Source: Verrucomicrobiota bacterium
GTDB lineage: Bacteria > Verrucomicrobiota > Verrucomicrobiia > Verrucomicrobiales > DEV007
Length of the DNA: 39,576 bases
Direction: 5' to 3'
Assembly: GCA_024277195.1 (NCBI GenBank)
Contig: JAJRVS010000290.1
Location: 1-39,576, forward strand
The notes under the pieces were generated by a model. It saw nothing but the letters and a program-made list of their open reading frames with translations, was not told where the DNA came from and searched no databases. Below, piece after piece: positions 1 through 8,422 of the stretch (positions within the stretch are counted from its first letter, which is position 1; the number at the start of each line of letters is the position of its first letter). A program made the translations under genes and the position numbers.

Positions 1-1
1 C

Positions 2-2332
2 ATGAACGCTTACAACGGCACTATTCTGTGGAAAAGGCCGCTGCCCAAAGGTTTCATGATTCATCGCAATACCATGATCGCCACCCCTGACGCGCTCTAC
101 CTCGGTGACCACGAATCCTGCAAAATCATCGATGGCAAAACAGGCGAAGTCCGTAGTCAGATCACCATTCCCAAAGACCTCACCGATGGACAGACCTGGA
201 AGTGGATGGGGATGAAAAACGGTACCCTTTACGCCCTGGTCGGCAACCCTGAAGTGCAGGTCGACACCCAGAAAGCCACCCGTCGTGGACTCGGCCACTG
301 GCCATGGGCGATGTGGAAAGGACATGAGTATAGCGATCCGCGCACCTCATTCGGATTTGGTCGCACTCTGGTCGCCATTGATACCCAAAGCGGAAAGATC
401 AAGTGGAACTACCGCGATCAGGATTTCCTCGACGCACGCGCAGTGTGCATGAACGAAAAACAGATCTATATCTACAGCCCGGAGAAATTCCTCATGGCCA
501 TCGACCTAAACACGGGCAAAGCAGCCTGGAAAAATTCCGACAAAGACCTGCTCGAAGCCATCGGTCCGAACGCCAAAGCGCAACACTACATCACTGGTTA
601 TTCCACCAGCAACTACATCAAGTGCAACAAAAACTACATCTTTTTCGCCGGCCCCCAACGTGAAAAAATGACCGTCGCCTCCACCAAGGATGGCAAACTG
701 GCATGGACCCACCCCACTGGCAACCTGCAGCTGGTTTTACGCAAAGACGCCATCTACGCCGCCGGATCACAAAAATCATCCTCCGGCGCTAAGCTGGACT
801 ACGCCACCGGAAAAATCCTCAAAGCCCTCGCCTCCCGCCGCGCCTGCACCCGGGCTACAGGTGGCGTCGATAGCATTTTTTACCGCGCCAGCGGAGGCAC
901 CATCCGCCTGTTCACCGATACCGACACCCCCACCCACATCGACCCGATGCGCCCCGCCTGTCAGGACGGCGTGCTTATTTCCAATGGCCATTTATACTGG
1001 GGTCCGTGGATGTGCGGTTGCCAGTTATCGTTATATGGCAACATCACCCTTGGCCCGGATACCTTGTCCACTTCCCGCATCCCCGATCCGGCGATTGTTT
1101 ATAAAAACGCCCTCACGCTGCACAGCGATCCCGCCAAGGTCGAAGCGCTCAACGCCGATGCCAACGACTGGCCCGCTTACCGCGGTGATAATCAACGCGC
1201 CAATACCACCCAAGTCAAAATCGCCAACAAGATAAAGCTGTTATGGCAAAGCAAAATCAGCAACGGCGAGCTGCCCACCGCACCTGTCACCGCAGGCGGA
1301 TTGATTTTCACCGCCGACCGCTCTGGCTTGGTTCGAGCTACTGACAACAAAGGCAAAGCCGTGTGGAAAAACTACACCGCCGGTCCGGTGTATTACCCTC
1401 CCGCCATCAGTAACGATCGGCTTTTTGTCGGCTCCGCCGATGGCCGAGTTTACGCCTTCGAAGCCAAAAGCGGACGCCTGCTGTGGACCTTTCGTGTGGG
1501 CCAGGCGGATCAATTCATTCCGGTGTTTGGCAAACTGGTCTCCTCCTGGCCAGTCGCTGGGGGCGTGGTGGTCGATGAAAAAAGCCATACGCTCTACGCC
1601 GCCGCCGGCATCACCCATTACGATGGAACCTTCGTGGTCGCTCTCGATACCACCAGTGGCAAACTTAAATTCAGCAATACCACATCCGGCCAACTCTCCA
1701 GCCACGTGGACAACGGCATCAGCTTGCAGGGTAACCTGAAAATCATCGACGGCGAATTACAATTCCTCGGTGGCGGCGTTTACGAAACCGCCCGCTACGA
1801 TTTAAAAAATATCGCCAACTTGAATCCGCCCAAAGCCTACGATTTGAAAGCGGGTTTCCGCACCGCCTTCTACCCCTACTACCCTGACTACGGCAAATAC
1901 GTTTCACTCGAACACGAGTATGACAACGGCACCTTGCTTTGTCACAACGCGGCTTACGAAGGCAGTTCGTTTGCCGACCTAGCTCTTCAAGAAGCACTTC
2001 CGACCGGCACCAAGCGCGCCACCAGAGACAAAGCCGGTGAATGGTTACGTCGTCGAGGCAAAACTGAAAAACCAAAGAACCTCTGGCAGGATCAAAACCA
2101 GCGCCGCTTCACCAGCTTCATCGTCTCCGGCGATCAACTGCTATCCACGGGACACCCGGATGAAAAACCCGAAGAAGCTTTCATGGCTCTGACTAATGTG
2201 AACGACGGCAAGGATGTGTGGCTGATGAAGCTACCTTCCTTGCCCGTCAAAGGCGGCAGTGCGATAGATCATCTGGGCAATATTTATCTCACCTTGGAAA
2301 ACGGAGAGCTACTGTGTTATTCAAAAGAGTGA
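2..2332 (+). CDS. PQQ-binding-like beta-propeller protein, 5' partial
   Basis: This is the C-terminal 776 residues of a large propeller protein; the window begins one base before the first codon, and the opening residues (NGTILWKRPL) look like an internal blade, so the true start lies outside. Blades carry the recurring G-K-x-x-W pattern (for example GKIKWNY, GKAAWKN, GKLAWTH, GKAVWKN, GRLLWTF). A second propeller appears to begin near residue 390 at DWPAYRGDNQR, a phrase typical of the first blade in such proteins, followed by GSADGRVYAFEAKSG and a conserved SSWPVAGGVVV segment. Proteins of this type are usually exported or periplasmic and common in Planctomycetes and Verrucomicrobia. Whether PQQ is bound cannot be seen. 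The stop lies 12 bases before the ATPase gene, so the two may be cotranscribed. Family is secure, function is not known. Confidence 0.85.
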   Translation: MNAYNGTILWKRPLPKGFMIHRNTMIATPDALYLGDHESCKIIDGKTGEVRSQITIPKDLTDGQTWKWMGMKNGTLYALVGNPEVQVDTQKATRRGLGHWPWAMWKGHEYSDPRTSFGFGRTLVAIDTQSGKIKWNYRDQDFLDARAVCMNEKQIYIYSPEKFLMAIDLNTGKAAWKNSDKDLLEAIGPNAKAQHYITGYSTSNYIKCNKNYIFFAGPQREKMTVASTKDGKLAWTHPTGNLQLVLRKDAIYAAGSQKSSSGAKLDYATGKILKALASRRACTRATGGVDSIFYRASGGTIRLFTDTDTPTHIDPMRPACQDGVLISNGHLYWGPWMCGCQLSLYGNITLGPDTLSTSRIPDPAIVYKNALTLHSDPAKVEALNADANDWPAYRGDNQRANTTQVKIANKIKLLWQSKISNGELPTAPVTAGGLIFTADRSGLVRATDNKGKAVWKNYTAGPVYYPPAISNDRLFVGSADGRVYAFEAKSGRLLWTFRVGQADQFIPVFGKLVSSWPVAGGVVVDEKSHTLYAAAGITHYDGTFVVALDTTSGKLKFSNTTSGQLSSHVDNGISLQGNLKIIDGELQFLGGGVYETARYDLKNIANLNPPKAYDLKAGFRTAFYPYYPDYGKYVSLEHEYDNGTLLCHNAAYEGSSFADLALQEALPTGTKRATRDKAGEWLRRRGKTEKPKNLWQDQNQRRFTSFIVSGDQLLSTGHPDEKPEEAFMALTNVNDGKDVWLMKLPSLPVKGGSAIDHLGNIYLTLENGELLCYSKE

Positions 2333-2344
2333 CAGCTTCACCCT

Positions 2345-3115
2345 ATGCGTTATTACACCAGCATCCGGCTCAAACGCGACGAGGTAGAAGATTTCGACAG
2401 ATACCCCTTCTCTATACCCGCGATCCGCAACCTCGAAGAAATCGACTTGGATGAAAACGTCACCTTCATCATCGGTGAAAATGGCGCAGGCAAATCCACC
2501 CTTATCGAAGCCGTCGCGGTACGACTAGGATTCAACCCTGAAGGAGGTAGCAAAAATTTCAACTTCGCAACCCGCGAGTCCCATTCTAACTTATCTACCA
2601 AGTTAGTGGTTCCTCGAACACCAGAGAAACCCACCGACGGTTATTTTCTCAGAGCCGAAAGCTTTTACAACGTCGCCTCCGAACTCGAACGGCTCAATGA
2701 CCCCACCTACAACGCGCCTTCACTCAACGATGCTTACGGCGGCAAAGGGCTTCACGAGCAATCCCACGGCGAATCCTTTTTCTCCCTGCTCAACTACCGC
2801 CTGACCGGCGGAGGTTTTTACATCTTTGACGAACCCGAGGCCGCGCTCTCCCCCCAAAGACAGTTGGCGATGCTCACCATCATGCACCGACTGGTTTATC
2901 ACCGCTCCCAGTTGCTCATCGCCACTCACTCTCCGATCATCATGGCCTACCCCAATGCCACCATCTACCAACTCACCGATGACAAAATCGAGCAAGTCGA
3001 ATACAAAGACACCGAGCACTACCAAATCACCAAAACCTTTCTCGATTGCCCCGAACGAATGCTCCACCACCTGCTCACCGAAGAAGACAACTACCTCTTG
3101 GATCTAGAGCGCTGA
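2345..3115 (+). CDS. AAA family ATPase (ABC/SMC-like, stand-alone)
   Basis: A 256-residue soluble P-loop ATPase. Walker A is GENGAGKST at residues 44-52, an ABC-type signature SHGES is at 140-144, Walker B is FYIFDEPEA at 158-166, and the H-loop lies in ATHSP near 193-197. The fold resembles the single-domain predicted ATPases related to RecF/SMC heads (COG3910-like). No coiled-coil insertion and no nuclease or toxin domain is fused to it, which argues against an OLD or Rad50-type enzyme. The gene follows the propeller gene by 12 bases but no functional link is evident. The ATG lacks a clear Shine-Dalgarno sequence. A biological role cannot be named from sequence. Confidence 0.85.
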   Translation: MRYYTSIRLKRDEVEDFDRYPFSIPAIRNLEEIDLDENVTFIIGENGAGKSTLIEAVAVRLGFNPEGGSKNFNFATRESHSNLSTKLVVPRTPEKPTDGYFLRAESFYNVASELERLNDPTYNAPSLNDAYGGKGLHEQSHGESFFSLLNYRLTGGGFYIFDEPEAALSPQRQLAMLTIMHRLVYHRSQLLIATHSPIIMAYPNATIYQLTDDKIEQVEYKDTEHYQITKTFLDCPERMLHHLLTEEDNYLLDLER

Positions 3116-3141
3116 ATCGCTTCACTCCAACCCTCACCATT

Positions 3142-3157
3142 GCAGGGCTCCCCCTGC
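3142..3157. other. GC-rich hairpin after the ATPase gene
   Basis: GCAGGG and CCCTGC form a perfect 6-bp stem around a CTCC loop, 26 bases after the ATPase stop codon. It sits in the 90-base gap between convergent genes. There is no following T-run, so it is not a canonical intrinsic terminator. It could help to end transcription or belong to the dispersed repeat at 3177-3200. Confidence 0.4.
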
Positions 3158-3176
3158 CCTCTTCAACCTCTGCAGG

Positions 3177-3200
3177 AGCAACCGAAGCGGCCGCGCTACA
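3177..3200 (+). repeat. Dispersed intergenic repeat, AGCARCCGAAGCG word, copy 1
   Basis: A 24-base word beginning AGCAACCGAAGCGGCC and ending CTACA matches the copy at 22949-22972 at 21 of 24 positions. Both copies are intergenic, lie near a GC-rich hairpin on the left and are followed by ACTCCT-type sequence on the right. The function is unknown. Confidence 0.55.
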
Positions 3201-3205
3201 ATCTC

Positions 3206-4105
3206 TTACTCCTCCTGTCCCAGCACTTGATGGCTTTTCATATACTCCATCACCGCCGCGACAAAAGCCTTGGCAAAAGCTTGACGATTTTTCTTGGAAT
3301 TGCGCACACTTTTACCCGGACACTCCAACTGGAATCCACTGATCACTCCTCCATCGCGTGATCCATATCGGCGAGTATTATAACCTCCGTTAAAATACTT
3401 TGCCTCCCCCGCATGAGGAAATTTCGGACTCGGAACAGATGGAAAACCACGTTTTTGCATCAAAGCACCAAAACTCAAATCCCCCCGCAGTAATTCCGCA
3501 AAGGAGATTTTACGACCCTCTGAAAGTTCGCGCATACTGGAACGATTTTCCAAACGATTCACCTCTTGATCACTGCCCTGCAACTGCTTTTTACTCAACA
3601 AATAACCCAATTCCAAACGCAACTCAGGATGCCCGTGCCCATGCAAATCGATATAAAGCCCTGCACCATTATTTTTAATCACCGTCGCCCTTGCCTGTTC
3701 GATAAAACCATGAAACTCGCGCCAAGCCAACTCCGCCTCTCCACTGCCCTGCGCCGCTTCTTCGATCTCGCGATTGCAATCCAATTTCAATCGCTTGAGA
3801 TGACAAATAATCACATGTGGAGTTTTCCCCATCTGTTGCTGAAACGCCGTGACTATTTCCATCGCTAGCAAATCCGTCGCTCCATCCGCAAGCAATACCC
3901 CCTTTTTACGATCCGGAATCGAAGCCGGTTTCAATCTGCCCCCATGCGGCGCCGAAATGATCAGCGGCAAATCGCCAGGAATATATTCGATATACCGGTT
4001 CTCATCAAACACACTCCGCCCCGCCACCAGCGTATCATCCGCCACTATCAACGGTGATACCGCAAAAAAAAGACCCAGCCACAAAACTATCCATACTCTA
4101 TCCAT
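3206..4105 (-). CDS. Secreted N-formylglutamate amidohydrolase-like protein
   Basis: A 299-residue protein with an N-terminal signal peptide (hydrophobic WIVLWLGLFFAVSPLIV, probable cleavage near VADD). Motifs recall the N-formylglutamate deformylase (HutG-type) metal-hydrolase family: SAPHGG at residues 51-56, a later D-C-N-R, and DLHGHGH. In the family such histidines and acidic residues bind zinc and cleave an N-formyl or peptide-like amide. The ATG at 4105 was chosen because the signal peptide begins there; a TTG at 4162 would add 19 residues ahead of it. It is not next to any histidine-degradation gene, and export makes a role in hut metabolism unlikely; an extracellular amidase role is inference. 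The gene is convergent with the ATPase and divergent from the gene at 4241. Confidence 0.65.
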   Translation of the reverse strand: MDRVWIVLWLGLFFAVSPLIVADDTLVAGRSVFDENRYIEYIPGDLPLIISAPHGGRLKPASIPDRKKGVLLADGATDLLAMEIVTAFQQQMGKTPHVIICHLKRLKLDCNREIEEAAQGSGEAELAWREFHGFIEQARATVIKNNGAGLYIDLHGHGHPELRLELGYLLSKKQLQGSDQEVNRLENRSSMRELSEGRKISFAELLRGDLSFGALMQKRGFPSVPSPKFPHAGEAKYFNGGYNTRRYGSRDGGVISGFQLECPGKSVRNSKKNRQAFAKAFVAAVMEYMKSHQVLGQEE

Positions 4106-4240
4106 CGGCAAGTAGCTTAGCCTAGCATTACAACATAACTCAAATTTTATAATCGCCCTCAAAACAAGCTCACTCTATAGTTACTATTCTTATCCTCGCT
4201 ATCCATGGTTCCTCTCTTCATCCCGTAAACAACTCAAACC

Positions 4241-5557
4241 ATGAAATTCAAAAAGCTCATCTCCACTCCCATCCGCCTCGCCCTATTCTGCATGGCAAGC
4301 TATTTGATCATTCTCGGCATCGTCGCAGAAAATCAACCTTGGGGACGTGGTTGGTGGCACGATTTCAAATTCTACCTCAAACAAAAAAGCCCCTCTTACA
4401 CCCCACCTGATGAAAACTCTCCAGAGTTGGCTGCATTACAGAAAAAAATCGACGCCTGGTATCCACAAATCCTCGAACGTTATCCTCTGCTCAAGGTAGA
4501 ATACAAAAACGTTCCCGATGATCAAAACGGTTTCCTGAAAATCCTCGAATGGCAGGAGGACGCTGAAGCCATGGAGAAATGGGAGCAAACGAACTTACCA
4601 GACAAATTCACCGACATTTTGCAATCAGAAAACAAAAAAAACGCCTTCCCCGACAACACCCTTAGCGAAGCCAAAGCATATCTAAAAAAACATCAAAACT
4701 CCATAGTGCGAGCCATGAAAATCGGACTTCTACCCGATCAATCCAATGCAGGAATTTCGCCCGACCGACTTTTTCTTAAGAGCATCTCCTTCACTAAAAA
4801 CATCGCCGACCACTTGAAGCTAAAAGCCTGTATTGAGAATGAAGAAGGTGATCTAAAGAGTGCTTTTCAAACATTTCGCGCCTTAAATGGGTGGGCTGAC
4901 CATTTTGGGGAAATCGAAACGCCCACCCTGATAATCACAACACTATCGATGGCTATTCGGCTCAGCTTTCAAGCCCACATCCACTCCCGCATCTTACCCC
5001 AATTATCTAACAATAATATTCATTCCAAACAATGGAAACAATGGAGTGAACTCATCATTCTCAAAAACGATGTACCCAAAAACCTCATTCACATGTGGCG
5101 CGGAGAATGGCAACACGTCGTCAATGCGCATTGGATCAAAGTAGAGTTATTAAAAATGGATCCACAAGATTACGAAGCTTTGCTTACAGCCTATACAGAA
5201 GATCTATATGACAGGGTCGATCCTAGAACTTTATTTAACCCAAGCTTCCCGCCACCTCGAGCGCATAAACACCTTAGCAGAAAAAGCATTCTCATCTTGG
5301 ACCTGTTCAACCTCGGCGTCTCAGCTTATGGTTCAGGCTACCTTCGAGCACACACCATCCTCCAACAATACCAACTCGCCTTCACCCTAAAAAAACTCGA
5401 AGCCGAAAGTCACGATTTGACCCAACTCGACCAAACCACTCTCGACTCTCTACCCACACAAATTCTCCCCGACCTCCACCTCAACATCGACTTCAACAAG
5501 CGCGAAATCACCGCCCCAAAAAACAAGATTTCCAATCCGAAAACCATCTCTTTCTAA
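4241..5557 (+). CDS. Hypothetical membrane-anchored protein
   Basis: A 438-residue protein of unrecognised family. A hydrophobic segment at about residues 12-28 (IRLALFCMASYLIILGI) is followed by aromatic residues (WGRGWWHDF), so it is probably anchored in the inner membrane with the rest outside. The body is alpha-helical with many charged residues. The end (RAHTILQQYQLAFTLKKLEAES, then LPTQILPDL) loosely recalls a helix seen in uncharacterised Planctomycetes/Verrucomicrobia proteins. No catalytic motif stands out. The ATG is preceded by AAACC rather than a Shine-Dalgarno sequence. The coding region is richer in A and T than the sugar genes that follow. Confidence 0.7.
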   Translation: MKFKKLISTPIRLALFCMASYLIILGIVAENQPWGRGWWHDFKFYLKQKSPSYTPPDENSPELAALQKKIDAWYPQILERYPLLKVEYKNVPDDQNGFLKILEWQEDAEAMEKWEQTNLPDKFTDILQSENKKNAFPDNTLSEAKAYLKKHQNSIVRAMKIGLLPDQSNAGISPDRLFLKSISFTKNIADHLKLKACIENEEGDLKSAFQTFRALNGWADHFGEIETPTLIITTLSMAIRLSFQAHIHSRILPQLSNNNIHSKQWKQWSELIILKNDVPKNLIHMWRGEWQHVVNAHWIKVELLKMDPQDYEALLTAYTEDLYDRVDPRTLFNPSFPPPRAHKHLSRKSILILDLFNLGVSAYGSGYLRAHTILQQYQLAFTLKKLEAESHDLTQLDQTTLDSLPTQILPDLHLNIDFNKREITAPKNKISNPKTISF

Positions 5558-5571
5558 AACCCATCATTCTT

Positions 5572-5600
5572 ATTCGTGTAAATTCGTGTTCATTAGTGGT
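5572..5600 (+). repeat. Triple 10-bp phrase repeat (ATTCGTG/ATTAGTG)
   Basis: Three phrases begin at 5572, 5582 and 5592 (ATTCGTGTAA, ATTCGTGTTC, ATTAGTGGTT), exactly 10 bases apart and ending in GTGGTT. Related triples lie at 10783, 15570 (reverse strand) and 15673. It occupies the gap between the hypothetical gene and the NagB-like gene. Confidence 0.6.
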
Positions 5601-5688
5601 TCCCTCCCTCTTCAAAAAAACACCCACTTTCACTTGTTAAAAACCCGATCCGCCTTATTTTTCCAGCCTTTAAATCTCAAATAAAACC

Positions 5689-6621
5689 ATGTCTAGAAAA
5701 CTCAGCCACATCGCCCCCGAATGGTGGGATTACACCACCCTCGACGACAGCCTGATCAACGACGCCGCCAACCTGACGGCTGACGATTTGCTGCAACTTT
5801 CCCGCCCCGGCTTCAAAATCGTCTTCTACGATACCTTGGAAGACTTTTATCTCGCCGAAGCGCTCGAATACATCCACGCCTGGCAACAATCCACCGCCGA
5901 CAATCCGGTTGGCATCTGTGGTCCCGTCGGTCCAACCGAACAAATGCCACTGGTGGCGCGTTTGGTCAACGAGCTGAACATCGATCTCAAAAGTGCCCAC
6001 TTCTGGGGCATGGACGAATGGATTGGCAAGGACGGCAAAGCCGTCTCCACCGACCACCCGCTTTCTTTCGAGCGCACTGATCGCGGCATGCTGTTCAATC
6101 AACTCAAACCCGAACTGGTGATGGCAGACGAAAACCTCCACTTCCCCACGGAAAATGTCGCCGACTACATCGGCACCTGGGACGGCGTGCGCTGCGCAGT
6201 AATGCAAGGCGGTCAGGGTGACATCAAACACTGGGCTTTCAACGATCCACTCAAACGCGAAGGCAAATACGCCGACGCCCCACCCACTCCGGAAGAATAC
6301 CGTGCCCTCGGCACCCGCATCGTCGATTTGCACCCTGTCACTCTAGCGCAAAATGCCCGCACTTCCGGTGGCGGTAATGTCACTCTCGTTCCAGCCAAAG
6401 CCGTCACCGTCGGCCCCTTGGAAACTTGGAAAGCCGAGAAGGTCAGCATCTGGCATGCTGGCACCCATGACAATCCGCTGGGTCAAAGACTGACCGCCAT
6501 GATGATCTCCAAAGGCATCGCCGATTCATCCGTGCCAATGTCGCTATTGGCCGATCACCCCAACGTGCAGTTCAATTACTATCGCCCCGGCATCGGCTCC
6601 TGCGACGTAGACATGCACTAA
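5689..6621 (+). CDS. NagB-family sugar-phosphate isomerase/deaminase-like protein
   Basis: A 310-residue member of the NagB/RpiA-like fold. It keeps the landmarks of glucosamine-6-phosphate deaminase: a phosphate-loop-like [12 protein letters not shown] at residues 77-88, MDEW at 108-111 (MDEY in NagB, including the catalytic Asp), and [14 protein letters not shown] at 174-187 with the active-site His near 181. It is longer than typical NagB (about 266 residues) and the glycine loop is altered. It sits just ahead of araB and araD, so its substrate may be a pentose or another sugar phosphate instead of glucosamine-6-phosphate; that is inference from context. No nagA or amino-sugar transporter is nearby. 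The start is ACC-ATG without a Shine-Dalgarno sequence. Family is secure, substrate is not. Confidence 0.8.
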   Translation: MSRKLSHIAPEWWDYTTLDDSLINDAANLTADDLLQLSRPGFKIVFYDTLEDFYLAEALEYIHAWQQSTADNPVGICGPVGPTEQMPLVARLVNELNIDLKSAHFWGMDEWIGKDGKAVSTDHPLSFERTDRGMLFNQLKPELVMADENLHFPTENVADYIGTWDGVRCAVMQGGQGDIKHWAFNDPLKREGKYADAPPTPEEYRALGTRIVDLHPVTLAQNARTSGGGNVTLVPAKAVTVGPLETWKAEKVSIWHAGTHDNPLGQRLTAMMISKGIADSSVPMSLLADHPNVQFNYYRPGIGSCDVDMH

Positions 6622-6643
6622 TCACATGATGCTCACGGTGTAG

Positions 6644-6662
6644 AACGGATTGGCAATCCGTT
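6644..6662. other. Perfect palindromic hairpin between NagB-like gene and araB
   Basis: AACGGATT and AATCCGTT make a perfect 8-bp stem around a GGC loop, 22 bases after the NagB-like stop. The following sequence is TATCT, not a clean T-run. It may act as a weak terminator, an mRNA-stabilising hairpin or a small palindromic repeat. A GATAATATT box lies downstream near 6690 and might be part of a promoter for araB, without a convincing -35. Confidence 0.4.
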
Positions 6663-6729
6663 TATCTAGAGTCTCCCAAAATAGACCGGATAATATTTCA
6701 TCCCACATGGTCAATCACTAACATTTCAC

Positions 6730-8418
6730 ATGAGCAAATACGCCATTGGCCTCGACTACGGCACTAATTCCTGTCGTTCACTATTGATCAATCTGGAAAA
6801 CGGTGCCGAACTCGGCTCGACGGTCTTCCCCTACCCTTCCGGCGAACAAGGCATCCTGACCGATTCCGCAGACCCTAACATTGCGCGTCAGAATCCACAA
6901 GATTACCTCGATGGCCTGCAAGCCATCATCTGCGAAGCGATCAAACAAGCCAAGCAGAATGACCCCGCCTTTGATCCCGCCAACGTTCTTGGCATCGGAG
7001 TGGATACCACCGGCAGCACTCCCATCCCAGTCGATGAAGCAGGCACCCCGCTTGGATTAAAACCCGAATTTGCCAACAATGCCAACGCCATGGTGTGGCT
7101 ATGGAAAGACCACACCAGCCATGAAGAAGCCGCGCAGATCACCGCCACCGCAGAAAAAATGCGCCCCGAATACCTCGCCAAATGCGGCGGCATCTACTCC
7201 TCCGAATGGTGGTGGAGCAAAATCTGGCGTTGCCTAAAAACAGACCTCGAAGTATTTGCCGCCGCCCATTCGTGGGTCGAGCACTGTGACTGGATCCCCG
7301 CAGTTCTCACCGGAACCACTCGCCCGGATCAAATTTCCCGCAGCACTTGTGCCGCCGGGCACAAGGCGATGTTCAACGATCAATGGGGAGGTTTGCCAGA
7401 CAAGGAATTTCTCAGCCAACTCGATCCCGCTCTCGCCGACCTGCGCGATCGTCTTTACGATCAAACGTTCAGCTCTGACCACAAAGCCGGAGGGCTCACC
7501 GCTGAATGGGCGGAAAAACTGGGACTGCCCGAGGGCATCGCAGTCGCCGTCGGTGCCTTCGACGCCCACATGGGAGCGGTCGGCTCCGGAGTTAAAGAAG
7601 GCACTCTGGTGAAGATTCTCGGCACCAGCACCTGTGACATCACCGTCGCCCCCAATAGCAAAACCCTCGCCGACATCCCCGGCCTATGTGGAGTCGCCAA
7701 TGAATCCGTGCTGCCCGATCACTACGGCATCGAAGCAGGTCAATCAGCGGTCGGCGATACCTTTCTGTGGTTTGTCCACAACCTCGTCCCTGACAGCTAC
7801 GGCAAAACCATCGGTAAAAAATTCGACAACATGGAAACCGAACTGGCCAAGCAAAAACCCGGTGAATCCGGACTGCTCGCTCTCGATTGGAACAACGGCA
7901 ACCGCACCATCCTCGTCGATGTGCGTCTCACCGGCCTTTTACTTGGACAGACCCTGCACACCAAAGCCCACGAAATCTACCGCGCACTGATCGAAGCCAC
8001 CGCCTTCGGCGCGCTGACCATCATCAAACGCATGCAAGAACACGGCGTCGAAGTTCGAGAAGTGGTCAACACCGGTGGCCTGTCGCTGAAAAATGAGACC
8101 CTGATGCAAATCTACGCCGACGTGATCGGCCTACCCATGAAGGTAGCCGCCAGCGAACAAACCTGCGCCATGGGCTCAGCCCTCTTTGGCGCCGTCGCCA
8201 GTGGAAGCGTGACTTTGCAGGAGGTGCAACAAGCAAGCTGCAAAATACAGGAGAAAATTTACACCCCAGATCCTGAGAACCAGAAAACCTACGCAAAAAT
8301 CTACACCCTATACCGCGAACTCCATGATGCTTTTGGCACGGCGGAGTGGCAGGGCAAAATGAATCACGTCATGAAAGACCTGATCGACCTTCGCCAACAA
8401 GCACGCAGCGAAAAATAA
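6730..8418 (+). CDS. araB: Ribulokinase
   Basis: A 562-residue FGGY-family carbohydrate kinase that matches ribulokinase in length and order of motifs: GLDYGTNSCRSL at residues 7-18 for the first phosphate loop, GIGVDTTGSTPIPVD in the N-domain, SSEWWWSKIWR, then GAFDAHMGAVGSGV and KILGTSTCDI, and near the C-terminus NTGGLSLKNETLMQIYADVIGLP and the EQTCAMGSALFGAVASG segment. It phosphorylates L-ribulose (family members also use D-ribulose and related pentuloses) to ribulose 5-phosphate with ATP in the cytoplasm. The stop is 4 bases before the araD ATG, so the two are translationally close. No arabinose isomerase gene is in the window. The start has no Shine-Dalgarno sequence. Confidence 0.93.
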   Translation: MSKYAIGLDYGTNSCRSLLINLENGAELGSTVFPYPSGEQGILTDSADPNIARQNPQDYLDGLQAIICEAIKQAKQNDPAFDPANVLGIGVDTTGSTPIPVDEAGTPLGLKPEFANNANAMVWLWKDHTSHEEAAQITATAEKMRPEYLAKCGGIYSSEWWWSKIWRCLKTDLEVFAAAHSWVEHCDWIPAVLTGTTRPDQISRSTCAAGHKAMFNDQWGGLPDKEFLSQLDPALADLRDRLYDQTFSSDHKAGGLTAEWAEKLGLPEGIAVAVGAFDAHMGAVGSGVKEGTLVKILGTSTCDITVAPNSKTLADIPGLCGVANESVLPDHYGIEAGQSAVGDTFLWFVHNLVPDSYGKTIGKKFDNMETELAKQKPGESGLLALDWNNGNRTILVDVRLTGLLLGQTLHTKAHEIYRALIEATAFGALTIIKRMQEHGVEVREVVNTGGLSLKNETLMQIYADVIGLPMKVAASEQTCAMGSALFGAVASGSVTLQEVQQASCKIQEKIYTPDPENQKTYAKIYTLYRELHDAFGTAEWQGKMNHVMKDLIDLRQQARSEK

Positions 8419-8422
8419 CACC

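Noticed and set aside
2345-3115. AAA ATPase as part of an anti-phage defence system
   Set aside because: There is no nuclease, reverse transcriptase, methylase or toxin partner; the neighbours are a propeller protein and a secreted amidase.
5677-6333. Minus-strand frame of 218 codons opposite the NagB-like gene
   Set aside because: The plus-strand frame has clear NagB motifs; the antisense product has none.
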